Of a DNA stretch of 64,000 nt, positions 26,227-34,707 are shown in pieces (the first letter of the stretch is position 1; each line of letters starts with the position of its first letter). Under the pieces are notes generated by a model. It was given only the letters and a program-made list of their open reading frames with translations. It was not told the origin of the DNA and ran no database searches. The stretch is from Phycisphaera sp. Lineage in GTDB: Bacteria; Planctomycetota; Phycisphaerae; Phycisphaerales; Phycisphaeraceae. Where the stretch lies: assembly GCA_016125215.1 (NCBI GenBank), contig WGMF01000005.1, positions 1 to 64,000 of the forward strand, given 5' to 3'. A program made the position numbers and the translations under genes.

Positions 26227-27297
26227 TTACCCCGCCAGTGCCGCGTCGATGGCGGAGAGTTCTTCGGGGGTGAAGCTCGGTTTCTGCAACGCCGCGACGT
26301 TTTCGCGGACCTGGCCCGGTCGGCTGGCGCCGATAAGGGCCGAGGTCACCGCCTTGTCGCGCAGGACCCAGCACAGCGCCATCTGGGCCAGCGTCTGGCC
26401 ACGCTGCTGCGCGATGACGTTGAGTTTTTTCACCTTGGCGACCGTCTCGGGTTTGATCGATGAGGGGCGTAAAAACCCGCCGCTCGATGAAGCGCGGGAA
26501 TCGTCGGGGATGCCGTCGAGGTATTTGTTCGTAAGCAGGCCCTGTGCCAGCGGACAGAACGCGATGACCCCCATGCCGACTTCGCGCGTCACGGGCAACA
26601 GGTCGTCCTCGATCCAGCGGTTGAGCATGGAATAACTGGGTTGATGGATCACGGGGACGGCCAGGCCCATCGACTGACACATCTCCACAGCCTGCCGTGT
26701 GCGGTCGCCGCGGTAGCTGGAGATGCCGGCGTAGAGTGCCTTGCCCGATTGCACCGCGTGATCCAGCGCGCCCAAGGTTTCTTCCAGTGGCGCACCGCCC
26801 TTGCTCACGTCGGGGTCGGGACGGTGGGAGTAGAAGATGTCGACGTACTCGACGCCCATGCGTTTGAGCGATTGATCGAGGCTGGCCAGGAGATATTTGC
26901 GTGACCCCCACTCGCCATACGGCCCGGGCCACATGCGGTAGCCGGCCTTGGTGGAGATGACCAGTTCGTCACGGTGGGCCATGAGGTCTTCACGCAGGAT
27001 TTTGCCGAAGCGTTCTTCCGCGCTTCCGGGGGGCGGGCCGTAGTTGTTGGCCAGGTCGAAGTGGGTGATGCCCAGGTCGAACGCGGTGAAGATCATGCGT
27101 CGGCAGTTCTCGTGCATGTCGGCTTCGACATTGTGGTGGCATGCGTCGCTGCCGGGCGAGCCGAAGTTGTGCCACAGGCCGAGGCTGATGGCGGGGAGCT
27201 TGAGGCCCCAGCGTCCGCAGGGGCGGAAGAAGTCCGCGTTGTCCTTGTAGCGTTCGTCGGAGGGGGTGTGGTTTTTGTGGGGTTGCGTTTGATCCAT
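26227..27297 (-). CDS. Aldo/keto reductase, L-glyceraldehyde 3-phosphate reductase type
   Basis: The protein has 356 residues. The sequence follows E. coli YghZ/Gpr closely: GLKLPAISLGLWHNFG, FDLANNYGPPPGSAEERFG (catalytic Asp and Tyr), VISTKAGYRMWPGPYG (Lys), RKYLLASLDQSLKRMGVEYVD and the NADPH-binding IGASRPGQVRENV. YghZ reduces L-glyceraldehyde 3-phosphate and methylglyoxal, so carbonyl detoxification is plausible. The N-terminus carries ~24 extra polar residues and a 13-residue insert after WHNFG. ATG 27297 lacks a good ribosome site. It follows the TPR membrane protein by 18 bases on the same strand. Confidence 0.88.
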   Translation of the reverse strand: MDQTQPHKNHTPSDERYKDNADFFRPCGRWGLKLPAISLGLWHNFGSPGSDACHHNVEADMHENCRRMIFTAFDLGITHFDLANNYGPPPGSAEERFGKILREDLMAHRDELVISTKAGYRMWPGPYGEWGSRKYLLASLDQSLKRMGVEYVDIFYSHRPDPDVSKGGAPLEETLGALDHAVQSGKALYAGISSYRGDRTRQAVEMCQSMGLAVPVIHQPSYSMLNRWIEDDLLPVTREVGMGVIAFCPLAQGLLTNKYLDGIPDDSRASSSGGFLRPSSIKPETVAKVKKLNVIAQQRGQTLAQMALCWVLRDKAVTSALIGASRPGQVRENVAALQKPSFTPEELSAIDAALAG

Positions 27298-27315
27298 GTC
27301 TTGGTGAAGCCTGGG

Positions 27316-28983
27316 TTATTCGAGGTGGAAGGGCAGGGCGAGGTTCAGTTCATCGAGGGCTTTGCGTGCTTTTTCGTTGTCGGGGTGGGCTTTGGTCAGA
27401 GAGACGAGCATCTGTCGTGCGTAGTCCAGCCGACCCTCGCGCCGGGCCAGGTCGGCTTCGCGCAGCGCGACGCTGGGGTCGCGCACGGCGGACTCTTCCC
27501 AGCGTCTTGCGTATTGGTCGGCTTCGTCGAGCCGGCCCAGCGACCAGCAGGCCGCGACAAGGCCACGCAGGACCTGCGTCGAGTAGGGCCTGCGTACGAG
27601 CAGGGCTTCGTAGATGGCACGGGCACCCGCGTAGTTCCCGACGGACGCCATGGCGGTGGCGTAGTCGTACATGGCCACGGGGTTTTCCGGTTGGCGTTCG
27701 TAGTCCGCCTGTGCCAGGGTCAGGCTCGAACGCCAGCGGTGCTGGGACTTGACCGTGACCAGGCCCAGTATCAACACCAGCGCCGCGGCGGGGACGAGCG
27801 CCATCGCGGCGTTTCGGCTCTGGGTCTTGTTGCCGTGCGCCGCGCGCCAAGCGGCGAGGACCATCACCGCCGCCAGGACCATCGGCCCGACCGTGTGGTT
27901 GCTCGCGTAATCCCGCACCGGCAGAAACAGCCCGCAAACGATGAGGTACTGCGCCCACGCCAGCACGACCGCCACCGCCTGCCACCGGGACTTGACGAGC
28001 AACCGCACGAGCAGGATCAGCGCCACAAACAACACGACCGCGCCCAGCCAGACGCTGCGGTCGCCCCAGAGCGGGAGTGTGGCGGGCGTCTGGTTCGCGC
28101 CGGGGTCCGGCCAGAAGACCTGCCGCGCGTGGAAGAACGCGATCGACAAACACGCCGGGATTTTCTGGGCCAGCGTTGAACCGATCATCGGGTTGATGCC
28201 CAGATCGCCGGGGTCGAAGCCCGGTTCGGGGGCCCATCCGATCGCAAGCGTTCGACCGACGAGATAAGCCGTCACGGGCAGCGCGAGGATCATCGCGGTG
28301 CTCAGGGGTTTGGGCGTGACCTCGACGCGCGTGTTGTGCGACCAGTGGTCTCCGTGCCTCCGTGCAAGATAAAACTGCGCCCATGCGACGGGGATCAGGG
28401 TCAGGCCGGTTTGAGACGAACCCAGCGCGACCAGCGCCGCGACAAAGGCGATCAGCGCCGTGTGCCATCGCCACCTGCCGATGATCTGTGCGTGGTGCTG
28501 CGCGGTGGCAAAGGCCAGGACGCCGATGAGCGTGAGCGTGTTGGCCCTGCCCGCCAGGTCGCCGATGGTGTTGAGGTGGATGGGGTGCGCGACGAAGACA
28601 AAAGCCGCGGCCCATGCGATGGAAGAGTGCGTGTACCCCCCGAGCCACAGCGCGACGAGGTAGCCCGCCACGGTGAGCAGTGCCAGGTTGACAAGCCTGA
28701 ACGAGAGCGGGTTGACGCCCGTCACCACCGCGTTGAGATAAAACGAGGCGTCGCTGACGGGTCGGTACTGCGGTACGCCGGCGTCGGCCAGATCGGGCTC
28801 GGGGTGATAGAAGGATTTTGCCAGGGCCTGCGGGTCGGTGAGTGAGGCGTGGTTGATGACGCGGTCGAAGTCGTGTTGCATGAAGGGGCGGTTGAGCATG
28901 GGAGCGTAAAGCCCCAGCAGCAGCGCCGCCAGCGCAACGGGCATGAGCACGTGGGTCACGAGTGTCGGTCGAACGATCCGCAT
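27316..28983 (-). CDS. Polytopic membrane protein with C-terminal TPR repeats (TMTC-like)
   Basis: The protein has 555 residues. About ten membrane helices occupy residues ~10-425. A luminal loop after TM1 contains the DFDRVINHASLTDP and QYRPVSDASFYLN pattern typical of TMTC/O-mannosyltransferase-like (GT-C fold) proteins. The last 120 residues are TPR-like helical pairs (NPVAMYDYATAMASVGNYAGARAIYEALL). GT-C proteins use lipid-linked sugars on the outer face of the membrane, so glycosylation of envelope proteins is possible. No catalytic motif can be confirmed. ATG 28983 has AAGGAAAGGA upstream. Confidence 0.7.
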   Translation of the reverse strand: MRIVRPTLVTHVLMPVALAALLLGLYAPMLNRPFMQHDFDRVINHASLTDPQALAKSFYHPEPDLADAGVPQYRPVSDASFYLNAVVTGVNPLSFRLVNLALLTVAGYLVALWLGGYTHSSIAWAAAFVFVAHPIHLNTIGDLAGRANTLTLIGVLAFATAQHHAQIIGRWRWHTALIAFVAALVALGSSQTGLTLIPVAWAQFYLARRHGDHWSHNTRVEVTPKPLSTAMILALPVTAYLVGRTLAIGWAPEPGFDPGDLGINPMIGSTLAQKIPACLSIAFFHARQVFWPDPGANQTPATLPLWGDRSVWLGAVVLFVALILLVRLLVKSRWQAVAVVLAWAQYLIVCGLFLPVRDYASNHTVGPMVLAAVMVLAAWRAAHGNKTQSRNAAMALVPAAALVLILGLVTVKSQHRWRSSLTLAQADYERQPENPVAMYDYATAMASVGNYAGARAIYEALLVRRPYSTQVLRGLVAACWSLGRLDEADQYARRWEESAVRDPSVALREADLARREGRLDYARQMLVSLTKAHPDNEKARKALDELNLALPFHLE

Positions 28984-29019
28984 GGGCGGTCGGCTTCCTT
29001 TCCTTACGCCATCGGACGA

Positions 29020-29721
29020 TTACGCACTGACCTTCACGCCAACCTTCGGGCAGTCGTCCGCGAGCGTGCACGTGGAACACAAAGGCTTGCGTGCGTTGCA
29101 CACCGCCCGGCCGTGGTCGATGAGCAGGTGCGCCAGCAACGTCCACGTCTTGCGGTCAAAGTGTTCCATGAGGTCGCGCTCGATCTTCACGGGGTCGGTG
29201 TGTTTCGTCAGGCCCAGACGCTGGCTGAGGCGCGAGACGTGCGTGTCGACCACGACGCCCTCGTTCTGGGCAAAGGCGTTGCCGAGAACCACGTTGGCGG
29301 TCTTCCGCGCAACCCCAGGGAGTTGAACGAGCTCGTCCATGGTTTGCGGCACCCGGCCGCCGTGGTCGGAGACGATTTTTTCACTTGCGCCCTTGATCGA
29401 CTTGGCCTTGTTGCGGTAGAAGCCGGTGGATTTGACGATCGCTTCTAGCTCTTCCAGAGGGGCCTGGCCCATCTTGTCGGGGGTGGGGTATTTCTTGAAG
29501 AGCACCGGCGTGACCATGTTGACACGCGCGTCGGTGCACTGGGCCGAGAGGATGGTTGCGACGAGAAGCTCGAAGGCGTCTTTGTGCTCAAGCGCACAAT
29601 CCGCGTCGGGGTAGAGCTTGACGAGTTTTTTATAGATCCGTCTGGCGCGTGCGGACACGTCGCCGGCAGGCGTGGGCTTTCGTTTGCCCCCAGCCTTTTT
29701 GGTCACGGTCGTCCTGGCCAT
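29020..29721 (-). CDS. nth: Endonuclease III (DNA glycosylase/AP lyase)
   Basis: The protein has 233 residues with a ~22-residue basic N-terminal extension. The helix-hairpin-helix LPGVARKTANVVLGNAF holds the catalytic Lys, and VVDTHVSRLSQRLGL holds the catalytic Asp. The iron-sulphur loop CNARKPLCSTCTLADDC has the exact C-x6-C-x2-C-x5-C spacing. It removes oxidised pyrimidines in base-excision repair. ATG 29721 has no Shine-Dalgarno, but TAGAAT ends six bases before it. Confidence 0.96.
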   Translation of the reverse strand: MARTTVTKKAGGKRKPTPAGDVSARARRIYKKLVKLYPDADCALEHKDAFELLVATILSAQCTDARVNMVTPVLFKKYPTPDKMGQAPLEELEAIVKSTGFYRNKAKSIKGASEKIVSDHGGRVPQTMDELVQLPGVARKTANVVLGNAFAQNEGVVVDTHVSRLSQRLGLTKHTDPVKIERDLMEHFDRKTWTLLAHLLIDHGRAVCNARKPLCSTCTLADDCPKVGVKVSA

Positions 29722-29727
29722 GGCGGT

Positions 29728-29733
29728 ATTCTA
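29728..29733 (-). promoter_or_regulatory. -10 box of a probable leaderless nth promoter
   Basis: TAGAAT on the minus strand with six bases to the ATG. It overlaps the last codon and stop of the upstream membrane-protein gene. Confidence 0.45.
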
Positions 29734-30309
29734 CTCGCTGTTCTTGCAACACGCCGAACCACCACACGCCCTGCGCTCGTGGAGAAGTGAAACCCCGATG
29801 ACACCCAGCAGGCAAAAGACCTGCGCCGTCATCAGGCGTTCGCTCCACGGGTGCAGGTTGTTGAGTTGATGGCGGGCGGCCATGCGAGCCTCGGGGGTCA
29901 GTTGCGGGTCATACATCCGCGCACGCAACGAGCCGATGCGTGGCTGGAAGTAAAAAGCGCTTGTGAGCGTTAAAACGATCAGCGCCGCCCACAGGCTGCG
30001 CAGGACCCAACCGGCCCGCGTTGACCCGCGGCTGATCCACATCGCTGTCAGCGCGACCGCGATGCATACCCCCCCAACCCCCGACAGCGCCCAGAGCACC
30101 TTCGGCACGATCGCGCCACCCAGCACGCGGAAGCCGTCTGTGTCTTGTGCGGTTTGCGTATAAGGCTCAACACTGACCACGGGCGCGTAGGTCTTGAGTG
30201 TCGGGAACGTCACCGCCGCGGCGAAGATGGCCAGCATCATCGCGCCGAGCCAGACGCCAAGAGCCAAGTAATAGACCGGTCGCGCGAAGGAGGGTTTTGT
30301 TTCATTCAT
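29731..30309 (-). CDS. Four-helix integral membrane protein (DUF4149-like)
   Basis: The protein has 192 residues. Hydrophobic helices lie near 12-35, 70-92, 105-125 and 165-182. The first one reads YYLALGVWLGAMMLAIFAAAVTFP, which resembles DUF4149 proteins of unknown function. Two Cys-rich stretches close the C-terminus (CGGSACC). ATG 30309 overlaps the moaE stop by eight bases and has GGAGAG upstream, so translational coupling is likely. An in-frame ATG at 30324 is a weaker alternative. Confidence 0.65.
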   Translation of the reverse strand: MNETKPSFARPVYYLALGVWLGAMMLAIFAAAVTFPTLKTYAPVVSVEPYTQTAQDTDGFRVLGGAIVPKVLWALSGVGGVCIAVALTAMWISRGSTRAGWVLRSLWAALIVLTLTSAFYFQPRIGSLRARMYDPQLTPEARMAARHQLNNLHPWSERLMTAQVFCLLGVIGVSLLHERRACGGSACCKNSE

Positions 30310-30784
30310 TACCAGGCTCTCCATTGGAGGTTGCCCGGTGGGCACAGCAACCCTCGACAAACGTGGTCCCGCGCTCCCACACCTCGCGCTTCCAGATGGG
30401 CAGTTCGTGCTTGATGCGGTCGATGAGGTATCGACAGGCGGCAAAGGCCTCGCCCCGGTGCGGTGTGCCGACGTGGATCACGACGCTCGCTTCACCGGGA
30501 GACACGACGCCACGCGCGTGCTCGATCCACACCGCCCGGCAAGTGAACCGCTCGACGGCTTCGCGTGCGATCTCGTCCATGCGTTTGACCGCCATCGGTT
30601 CGTAGATTTCATAGTCGAGGTGAAGCAGCTTGCCGAACTCGGCGTGCGACTCCATCCGGGTGCGCCCGATAAAGACCGCCTCCGCGCCGCAGTCGGTCGG
30701 CCAATCCAGATGCGCCACACCCACCGGCCCGTCGTGGACCGCTGTGTGGATGAACGGGCGACGTGTCGTGGCTTGCGTGTTCAT
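30302..30784 (-). CDS. moaE: Molybdopterin synthase catalytic subunit MoaE
   Basis: The protein has 160 residues. It shows GRTRMESHAEFGKLLHLDYEIYEPMA and VVIHVGTPHRGEAFAACRYLIDRIKHELPIWKRE split over the chain, the MoaE signature with the catalytic Lys near the end (PIWKRE). It inserts dithiolene sulphur into precursor Z with MoaD during molybdenum-cofactor synthesis. No moaD, moaA or moaC lies nearby. Its ATG overlaps the upstream dehydrogenase stop by four bases (ATGA), so it depends on that transcript. The usual G-R-T-R core is present, so it should be active. Confidence 0.92.
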   Translation of the reverse strand: MNTQATTRRPFIHTAVHDGPVGVAHLDWPTDCGAEAVFIGRTRMESHAEFGKLLHLDYEIYEPMAVKRMDEIAREAVERFTCRAVWIEHARGVVSPGEASVVIHVGTPHRGEAFAACRYLIDRIKHELPIWKREVWERGTTFVEGCCAHRATSNGEPGNE

Positions 30785-31761
30785 AACCCGCCCTGGAATG
30801 GGTACTCGGGTTCTCGTCCCTCGAGCACCGCAACGACATCCTTGACCACCCAGCTCATGTTGAGCAGGGCTTCATGCGTGCGCGACGCGAGATGGGGCAG
30901 TCGGCGGATGTTGGGCGGAACACCCGAAGCGCCGGCAGGGGAAGCTTCCGGGGGCGGGGGCTCCGGGTCGTGCACGTCTAACACGATGCGGGCTTTCGTG
31001 TTCTCACGCGCCCACGCAAACAACGTGTCGTGGTCGACGAGGAATCCCCTTGCCGCATTGATGAACAGCACGTCCCCCCGGAAGCGCTTGAACGATTCGG
31101 CGTTCATCATGTGACGGTTGCCCGCGCGGCCGTCGGCGTGGAGCGTGACGATATCGCTGTGGGCGTAGAGCGCGGGCTTGTCGACATATTCAAACGGGTA
31201 GGCGACTTGCGTGCGGAGCGAGGCCTCGGTGAGCAGGTCGTTGACAAGGACCCGCCCGACACCCAGGCCGTACATCGCTTTGCCGAGCCTTTTGCCGATG
31301 CGTCCGAAGCCCACGATGCCGATCGTCAGTTCGGAGAGTTGCCTGCCGACCTCGCTCTTGCGTAAGGCGTGAAAAACCTCGGGGGAGTATCCCGGGGGTG
31401 CGGGCAGGTTGGTCCTGGGCCGGATGTCGTCGAAGACCAGCGCGGTGACATATTCGACGACCGCCTGAGTGTTGGCGTCGGGGGTGTAGACAACGCGCAC
31501 GCCCCGGGCCGCACACGCATCGCAATCGATGTTGTCCAGCCCGACGCCCGCCCGGCCCACGACCTTGAGCTTTGGTGCCAAGCCTAACAACATGTTATCC
31601 ACTCGCGTGTAGGTCCGCACCACCAGCCCGTCGGCCAAGGGCAGTTCCTTTTCCAGCGCCCCCGGCTTGTCGTGGGGAACCCAACGCACCTCCGCGCGCT
31701 CCGCCAGCCACGCGGCGCAGGTCTCGTCAAGCGTCTCGGTAATGAGCACCACCGGTCGCAT
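30781..31761 (-). CDS. D-isomer-specific 2-hydroxyacid dehydrogenase (phosphoglycerate-dehydrogenase-like)
   Basis: The protein has 326 residues. Signatures are VVGRAGVGLDNID, the NAD-binding IGIVGFGRIGKRLG, FINAARGFLVD with the catalytic Arg, DVHDPEPP, and PHLASRTHEA with the catalytic His. It lacks the C-terminal ACT domain of full-length SerA and is shorter. It oxidises or reduces a 2-hydroxy/2-keto acid with NAD. The substrate is uncertain; 3-phosphoglycerate is possible. ATG 31761 has GGAG about ten bases upstream. It is the first gene of an overlapping run with moaE and a membrane protein. A copy of the 13-mer motif lies at 31585-31597. Confidence 0.85.
   Translation of the reverse strand: MRPVVLITETLDETCAAWLAERAEVRWVPHDKPGALEKELPLADGLVVRTYTRVDNMLLGLAPKLKVVGRAGVGLDNIDCDACAARGVRVVYTPDANTQAVVEYVTALVFDDIRPRTNLPAPPGYSPEVFHALRKSEVGRQLSELTIGIVGFGRIGKRLGKAMYGLGVGRVLVNDLLTEASLRTQVAYPFEYVDKPALYAHSDIVTLHADGRAGNRHMMNAESFKRFRGDVLFINAARGFLVDHDTLFAWARENTKARIVLDVHDPEPPPPEASPAGASGVPPNIRRLPHLASRTHEALLNMSWVVKDVVAVLEGREPEYPFQGGL
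31585..31597. repeat. 13-mer palindrome copy TAACA-ACA-TGTTA
   Basis: A perfect palindromic copy inside the dehydrogenase gene, again using the Leu pair TTG-TTA. Confidence 0.5.
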
Positions 31762-31787
31762 GGTTCTGTCGCTCCGTCCCTCACCCC

Positions 31788-31829
31788 GTCCATTGCAAAG
31801 CCAGCCACCACCGGTGGCTGGATGGACGC
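31788..31829 (-). terminator. Long imperfect hairpin after the ferredoxin gene
   Basis: Inner arms CCAGCCACC/GGTGGCTGG enclose three bases. Outer arms GTCCAT/ATGGAC are separated from them on one side by a seven-base bulge. It lies 28 bases past the ferredoxin stop and 27 bases before the dehydrogenase start. The lack of a U-tract makes it a weak terminator or an attenuator-like structure. Confidence 0.5.
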
Positions 31830-31856
31830 ATCACCCGCAACCGACACCGGGTGAAT

Positions 31857-32114
31857 TTACTTGTAGTGTTCCGCGTTCTTGGCGATGTAGCTCTGCCACT
31901 CGCTGGGCAGGTCTTCTTCCGGGAAGATCGCCTTCACCGGGCACTCGTCCACGCACAGGCCGCAGTCGATGCACGTGTCCGGGTCGATGTAGAGCATCTC
32001 GGCCGACTCGTACTCCGGCTCGTCCTTGGTCGGGTGGATGCAGTCGACCGGGCAGACGTCCACACAAGCGGTGTCTTTGGTCCCGATGCAGGGTTCAGCG
32101 ATGATGTGAGGCAT
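31857..32114 (-). CDS. Ferredoxin, 3Fe-4S/4Fe-4S type (FdxA-like)
   Basis: The protein has 85 residues. Cluster motifs are CIGTKDTACVDVCPVDC and CIDCGLCVDECP. The first has Cys-x7-Cys spacing with a substituted position typical of seven-iron ferredoxins, and the second is a standard four-iron motif. It is a small soluble electron carrier. ATG 32114 has AGGA about eight bases upstream and a strong promoter 42 bases away. The partner enzyme is unknown. Confidence 0.92.
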   Translation of the reverse strand: MPHIIAEPCIGTKDTACVDVCPVDCIHPTKDEPEYESAEMLYIDPDTCIDCGLCVDECPVKAIFPEEDLPSEWQSYIAKNAEHYK

Positions 32115-32155
32115 ATGGGGATTCCTGTCTTAAAGGGGTATCGATGGACCGTTTA

Positions 32156-32183
32156 AGTATAGGTATTGGCTTACGCCCATCAA
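32156..32183 (-). promoter_or_regulatory. Sigma-70-like promoter of the ferredoxin gene
   Basis: On the minus strand TTGATG (32183-32178), a 16-base spacer and TATACT (32161-32156). The predicted leader is about 35 bases with an AGGA site. Confidence 0.65.
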
Positions 32184-32320
32184 CCCCCGTCGGCGGATTG
32201 GGGCGTGGGGACAGGCCGGCATGCACGTCGGGCCGGTCCGTGCGAAAGCACCGTGCGAAAACCCGGCACGGCATCCCGTAAACCCGTGGCGTGGTGTGGC
32301 CGCGGCTGCTCGGTCGCCGA

Positions 32321-34534
32321 CTAACTGTTGATCGTGAACAGGCCCCGGTCGTGTTTCACGACCTCTTGGCCCGCTAACACGTAGTCTTTATTGATGGCAA
32401 CCGGGTGGCCGTCCCGCACGCTCTGCACCGCGGCCCAGCCCAGCGCCAGCGACCGCCGACCGTCTTCGACCGGGCATGGGACTCCGCCCTTGCCACGCAC
32501 CGCGTCGAGTGTCGCCTGCCACTCGCGGATGTAGGACTCGTTGAAGACGCCGCCCTTCTTTTTGAGCGCCATCGCCTCGGGCAGGCCGCGAAGGTTCTTG
32601 ACCGCCTTCTTCACACGGGCCTTCATTCCGCCCGTCAGGTCGTGAAGGCTGAACACCTCCAGCCCGTCGCTACGGAAGACGCTCACACGCAGACGACCCT
32701 TGTTGCCGTAGACTTCCAGTTCGTGGTTGTCGCTGGTGCCCTTGGAGAAGTAACTGGTTGTGAGGGTGCCATCGTCGAGCCGACCGTTGATGACGGCACA
32801 GGTGTCGTCCTGTTCCTGCGAGTTGGCAATGGCAAAGACCTCCGTCACCTCGCGTCCGGTGAGGAACCGCCACATGTCGTAGTGGTGTACGCCGGACTCG
32901 ACGAGCACGCCGCCGCCCTCCTGACGGTCGTCGATCCAACCGGGCAGTGTGAGCCTGTGCGCGGGGCCGCCGGTCCAGACGGTGCGGACCATCTCGACCT
33001 TGCCCAGCGCGCCGCTTCGCACGATCTCACGGGCGCGTTGCACGAGCCGGTGCGACCGCAGCATGAAACCGACGTTGGCCTGCAATCGGCTGTCCGCTAC
33101 CGCGCGGACCAGTTCGCGCGTCCCATCGAGCCGGGCCGCCAGTGGTTTTTCGATAAAGATGTGCTTGCCGGCCTCCAGCGCGTCCATCGCAAGGGGCACG
33201 TGGAACTGCGGCGGCACGAGCACCGCGACGACCTGGACCTTGGGGTCCCTCAGCAGGTCGCGGTAATCCGTGTAGCGGGCCGCGACCTGGTGTAGGTCGG
33301 CTAACCGAGTCAGGCGATCCCGGTCGAGGTCGCACAGGGCGACGACCTTCGCGTCGGGAAGGCCGGCCAGCGTGGGCAGGTGGTGGCGCTCGGTGACGTG
33401 CCCCGCGCCAATGATACCGATGCCCACGGGCTGATCGCCGGGGAGCGTGATCCTCGGGGCCGAGTGGCCGCCGTTGGGCGTGGCGTGGTTAAGACTGCCG
33501 TTTTTTTTAGTGTCGCCGTTGCTGGGGGTCTTGGGCTGGCCGTTGACCGGGGCGGCGCGGTACTCGATGAGCCTGCCGGTGCGACCGGTCGCGCGTCGCC
33601 AGGCGTAGCGCATCATGCCCTGCAACATGGGGAACTTGGTTAAGACGTTGAAGAAACAGTATTCCGCCGCGTGACGGAAGGACTTGGCGCGCGGCCGGAT
33701 GCCCCGGTACGCCCGCAGCCAGAGGACGCCATACCCCGCCAGCGCGACGAGGATGCTCAGGCCGTAGGTCCACCACGCCAGCGCCAGCGCGACGATCGGC
33801 AGCCCCGCGCCCCAGAAGCACACGCCCATCGCCTGACGCAGGTAATGGAGCTTGCCATACATCGCGGCGCCCTCGGCATAGGCGTAGCCCGTGCGCGTCT
33901 CGCGCTTCCACCACTGCGAAAAACGATACAGCCCGACATCGTGCCACGTCATGTCGTCACGGTTACGCAAACACTCATAACCCGCCTGCCAGAACCGAAG
34001 ACACAGCTCCGGCTCCTCACCCGCGATGAGCTTGGGGTTGAACCCGCCGAGCATCTTGAACGCCTCGACACGCAGGATCGCGTCACCCTCGCAAGCCGGG
34101 TAGCCGTCGGGCTTGTTCCACTCGATATCGCACATGCGGATAAAGACCGACTTATCAGGGAACTTCTCCTTGCGAAGCCCGCTGAGCACCGCGGCCTTGG
34201 GGTGATCCTTCATCACTCTCAGGGCCGACTCGATCCAGGTGTCGATCAACTCCACGTCACCGTCGAGCGTGTGGAAGAACGTCAGGTCGGGGGCGAGCTT
34301 CATCAGAAGCTCAAACCCCTCGTTGCGTGCCCTGGCCGCGGTGAACGGCCGTGACATGTCTAGTTCGACGACATGGATCCCCATCGACCGTGCCAACCCG
34401 ACGCTGCCGTCGGTCGAACCGGAGTCCACGTAAACGATCGGTTCAAAACGCTCACGGATCGACTCGAAACAACGACGCAACTGCTCGCCCTCGTTTCGGC
34501 CGATGACAATCATCCCCACCTGTTCGCGGTCCAT
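32321..34534 (-). CDS. Fusion of family-2 glycosyltransferase and Gfo/Idh/MocA oxidoreductase
   Basis: The protein has 737 residues. Residues ~1-235 are a GT-A glycosyltransferase (IVIGRNEGEQL, VDSGSTDGSV, DGDVELID). Two hydrophobic segments follow (~245-285). A polar linker at ~345-375 (TKKNGSLNHATPNGG) leads to a Gfo/Idh/MocA oxidoreductase (~378-720), with Rossmann motif GIIGAGHVTERHH, EKPLA with the catalytic Lys, and a beta-sheet domain (GGGVLVESGVHHYD). It probably makes and transfers a modified sugar, such as a 3-keto or deoxy derivative, at the membrane. ATG 34534 has GGGAG nine bases upstream. GTG 34579 would extend it into the intergenic region. The linker contains an A8 tract. It is divergent from the ebo operon. 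Confidence 0.82.
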   Translation of the reverse strand: MDREQVGMIVIGRNEGEQLRRCFESIRERFEPIVYVDSGSTDGSVGLARSMGIHVVELDMSRPFTAARARNEGFELLMKLAPDLTFFHTLDGDVELIDTWIESALRVMKDHPKAAVLSGLRKEKFPDKSVFIRMCDIEWNKPDGYPACEGDAILRVEAFKMLGGFNPKLIAGEEPELCLRFWQAGYECLRNRDDMTWHDVGLYRFSQWWKRETRTGYAYAEGAAMYGKLHYLRQAMGVCFWGAGLPIVALALAWWTYGLSILVALAGYGVLWLRAYRGIRPRAKSFRHAAEYCFFNVLTKFPMLQGMMRYAWRRATGRTGRLIEYRAAPVNGQPKTPSNGDTKKNGSLNHATPNGGHSAPRITLPGDQPVGIGIIGAGHVTERHHLPTLAGLPDAKVVALCDLDRDRLTRLADLHQVAARYTDYRDLLRDPKVQVVAVLVPPQFHVPLAMDALEAGKHIFIEKPLAARLDGTRELVRAVADSRLQANVGFMLRSHRLVQRAREIVRSGALGKVEMVRTVWTGGPAHRLTLPGWIDDRQEGGGVLVESGVHHYDMWRFLTGREVTEVFAIANSQEQDDTCAVINGRLDDGTLTTSYFSKGTSDNHELEVYGNKGRLRVSVFRSDGLEVFSLHDLTGGMKARVKKAVKNLRGLPEAMALKKKGGVFNESYIREWQATLDAVRGKGGVPCPVEDGRRSLALGWAAVQSVRDGHPVAINKDYVLAGQEVVKHDRGLFTINS
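33489..33508 (-). other. Possible -1 frameshift/slippage site in the interdomain linker
   Basis: The coding strand has eight consecutive A in the phase A-AAA-AAC (33508-33501 then C), a slippery heptamer. Slipping back one base gives KKKRQS and then TAA at 33491-33489, which would release the glycosyltransferase part alone. Confidence 0.4.
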
Positions 34535-34707
34535 TTGACCATTCTCCCTTAGTGCGTGACACGCACGCATGATGTTCACAATGTCAGCTGCGTCCTTGAG
34601 ACAGGCCCCTCACGTTCGCGTCGCAGCCAGACGCGTGGGCGTGTATGTTTATATCAATATCTCTTTTTTTGTCAAGACCCTTCTTCCCCAAGCGCGAACA
34701 ATCGACT

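Noticed and set aside
26974-29146. Long open frames on both strands over the TPR membrane protein (401 and 598 residues)
   Set aside because: They are Arg/Gly/Ala-rich, lack recognisable domains and are out-of-phase or antisense readings of a gene with clear membrane helices and TPR units. High GC explains the lack of stops.
30302-30784. A molybdenum-cofactor gene cluster around moaE
   Set aside because: No moaA, moaC, moaD or moe genes flank it. The neighbours are a 2-hydroxyacid dehydrogenase and a small membrane protein, so only a transcriptional link is supported.
31788-31829. A riboswitch or attenuator ahead of the 2-hydroxyacid dehydrogenase
   Set aside because: Only a hairpin with a bulge is visible. 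No alternative pairing or known aptamer core could be identified.
32200-32320. Hairpins with GAAA loops downstream of the fusion gene as a small RNA
   Set aside because: Short stems such as CCGTGC/GCACGG exist, but there is no promoter, no U-tract and no conserved fold that would support an RNA gene.
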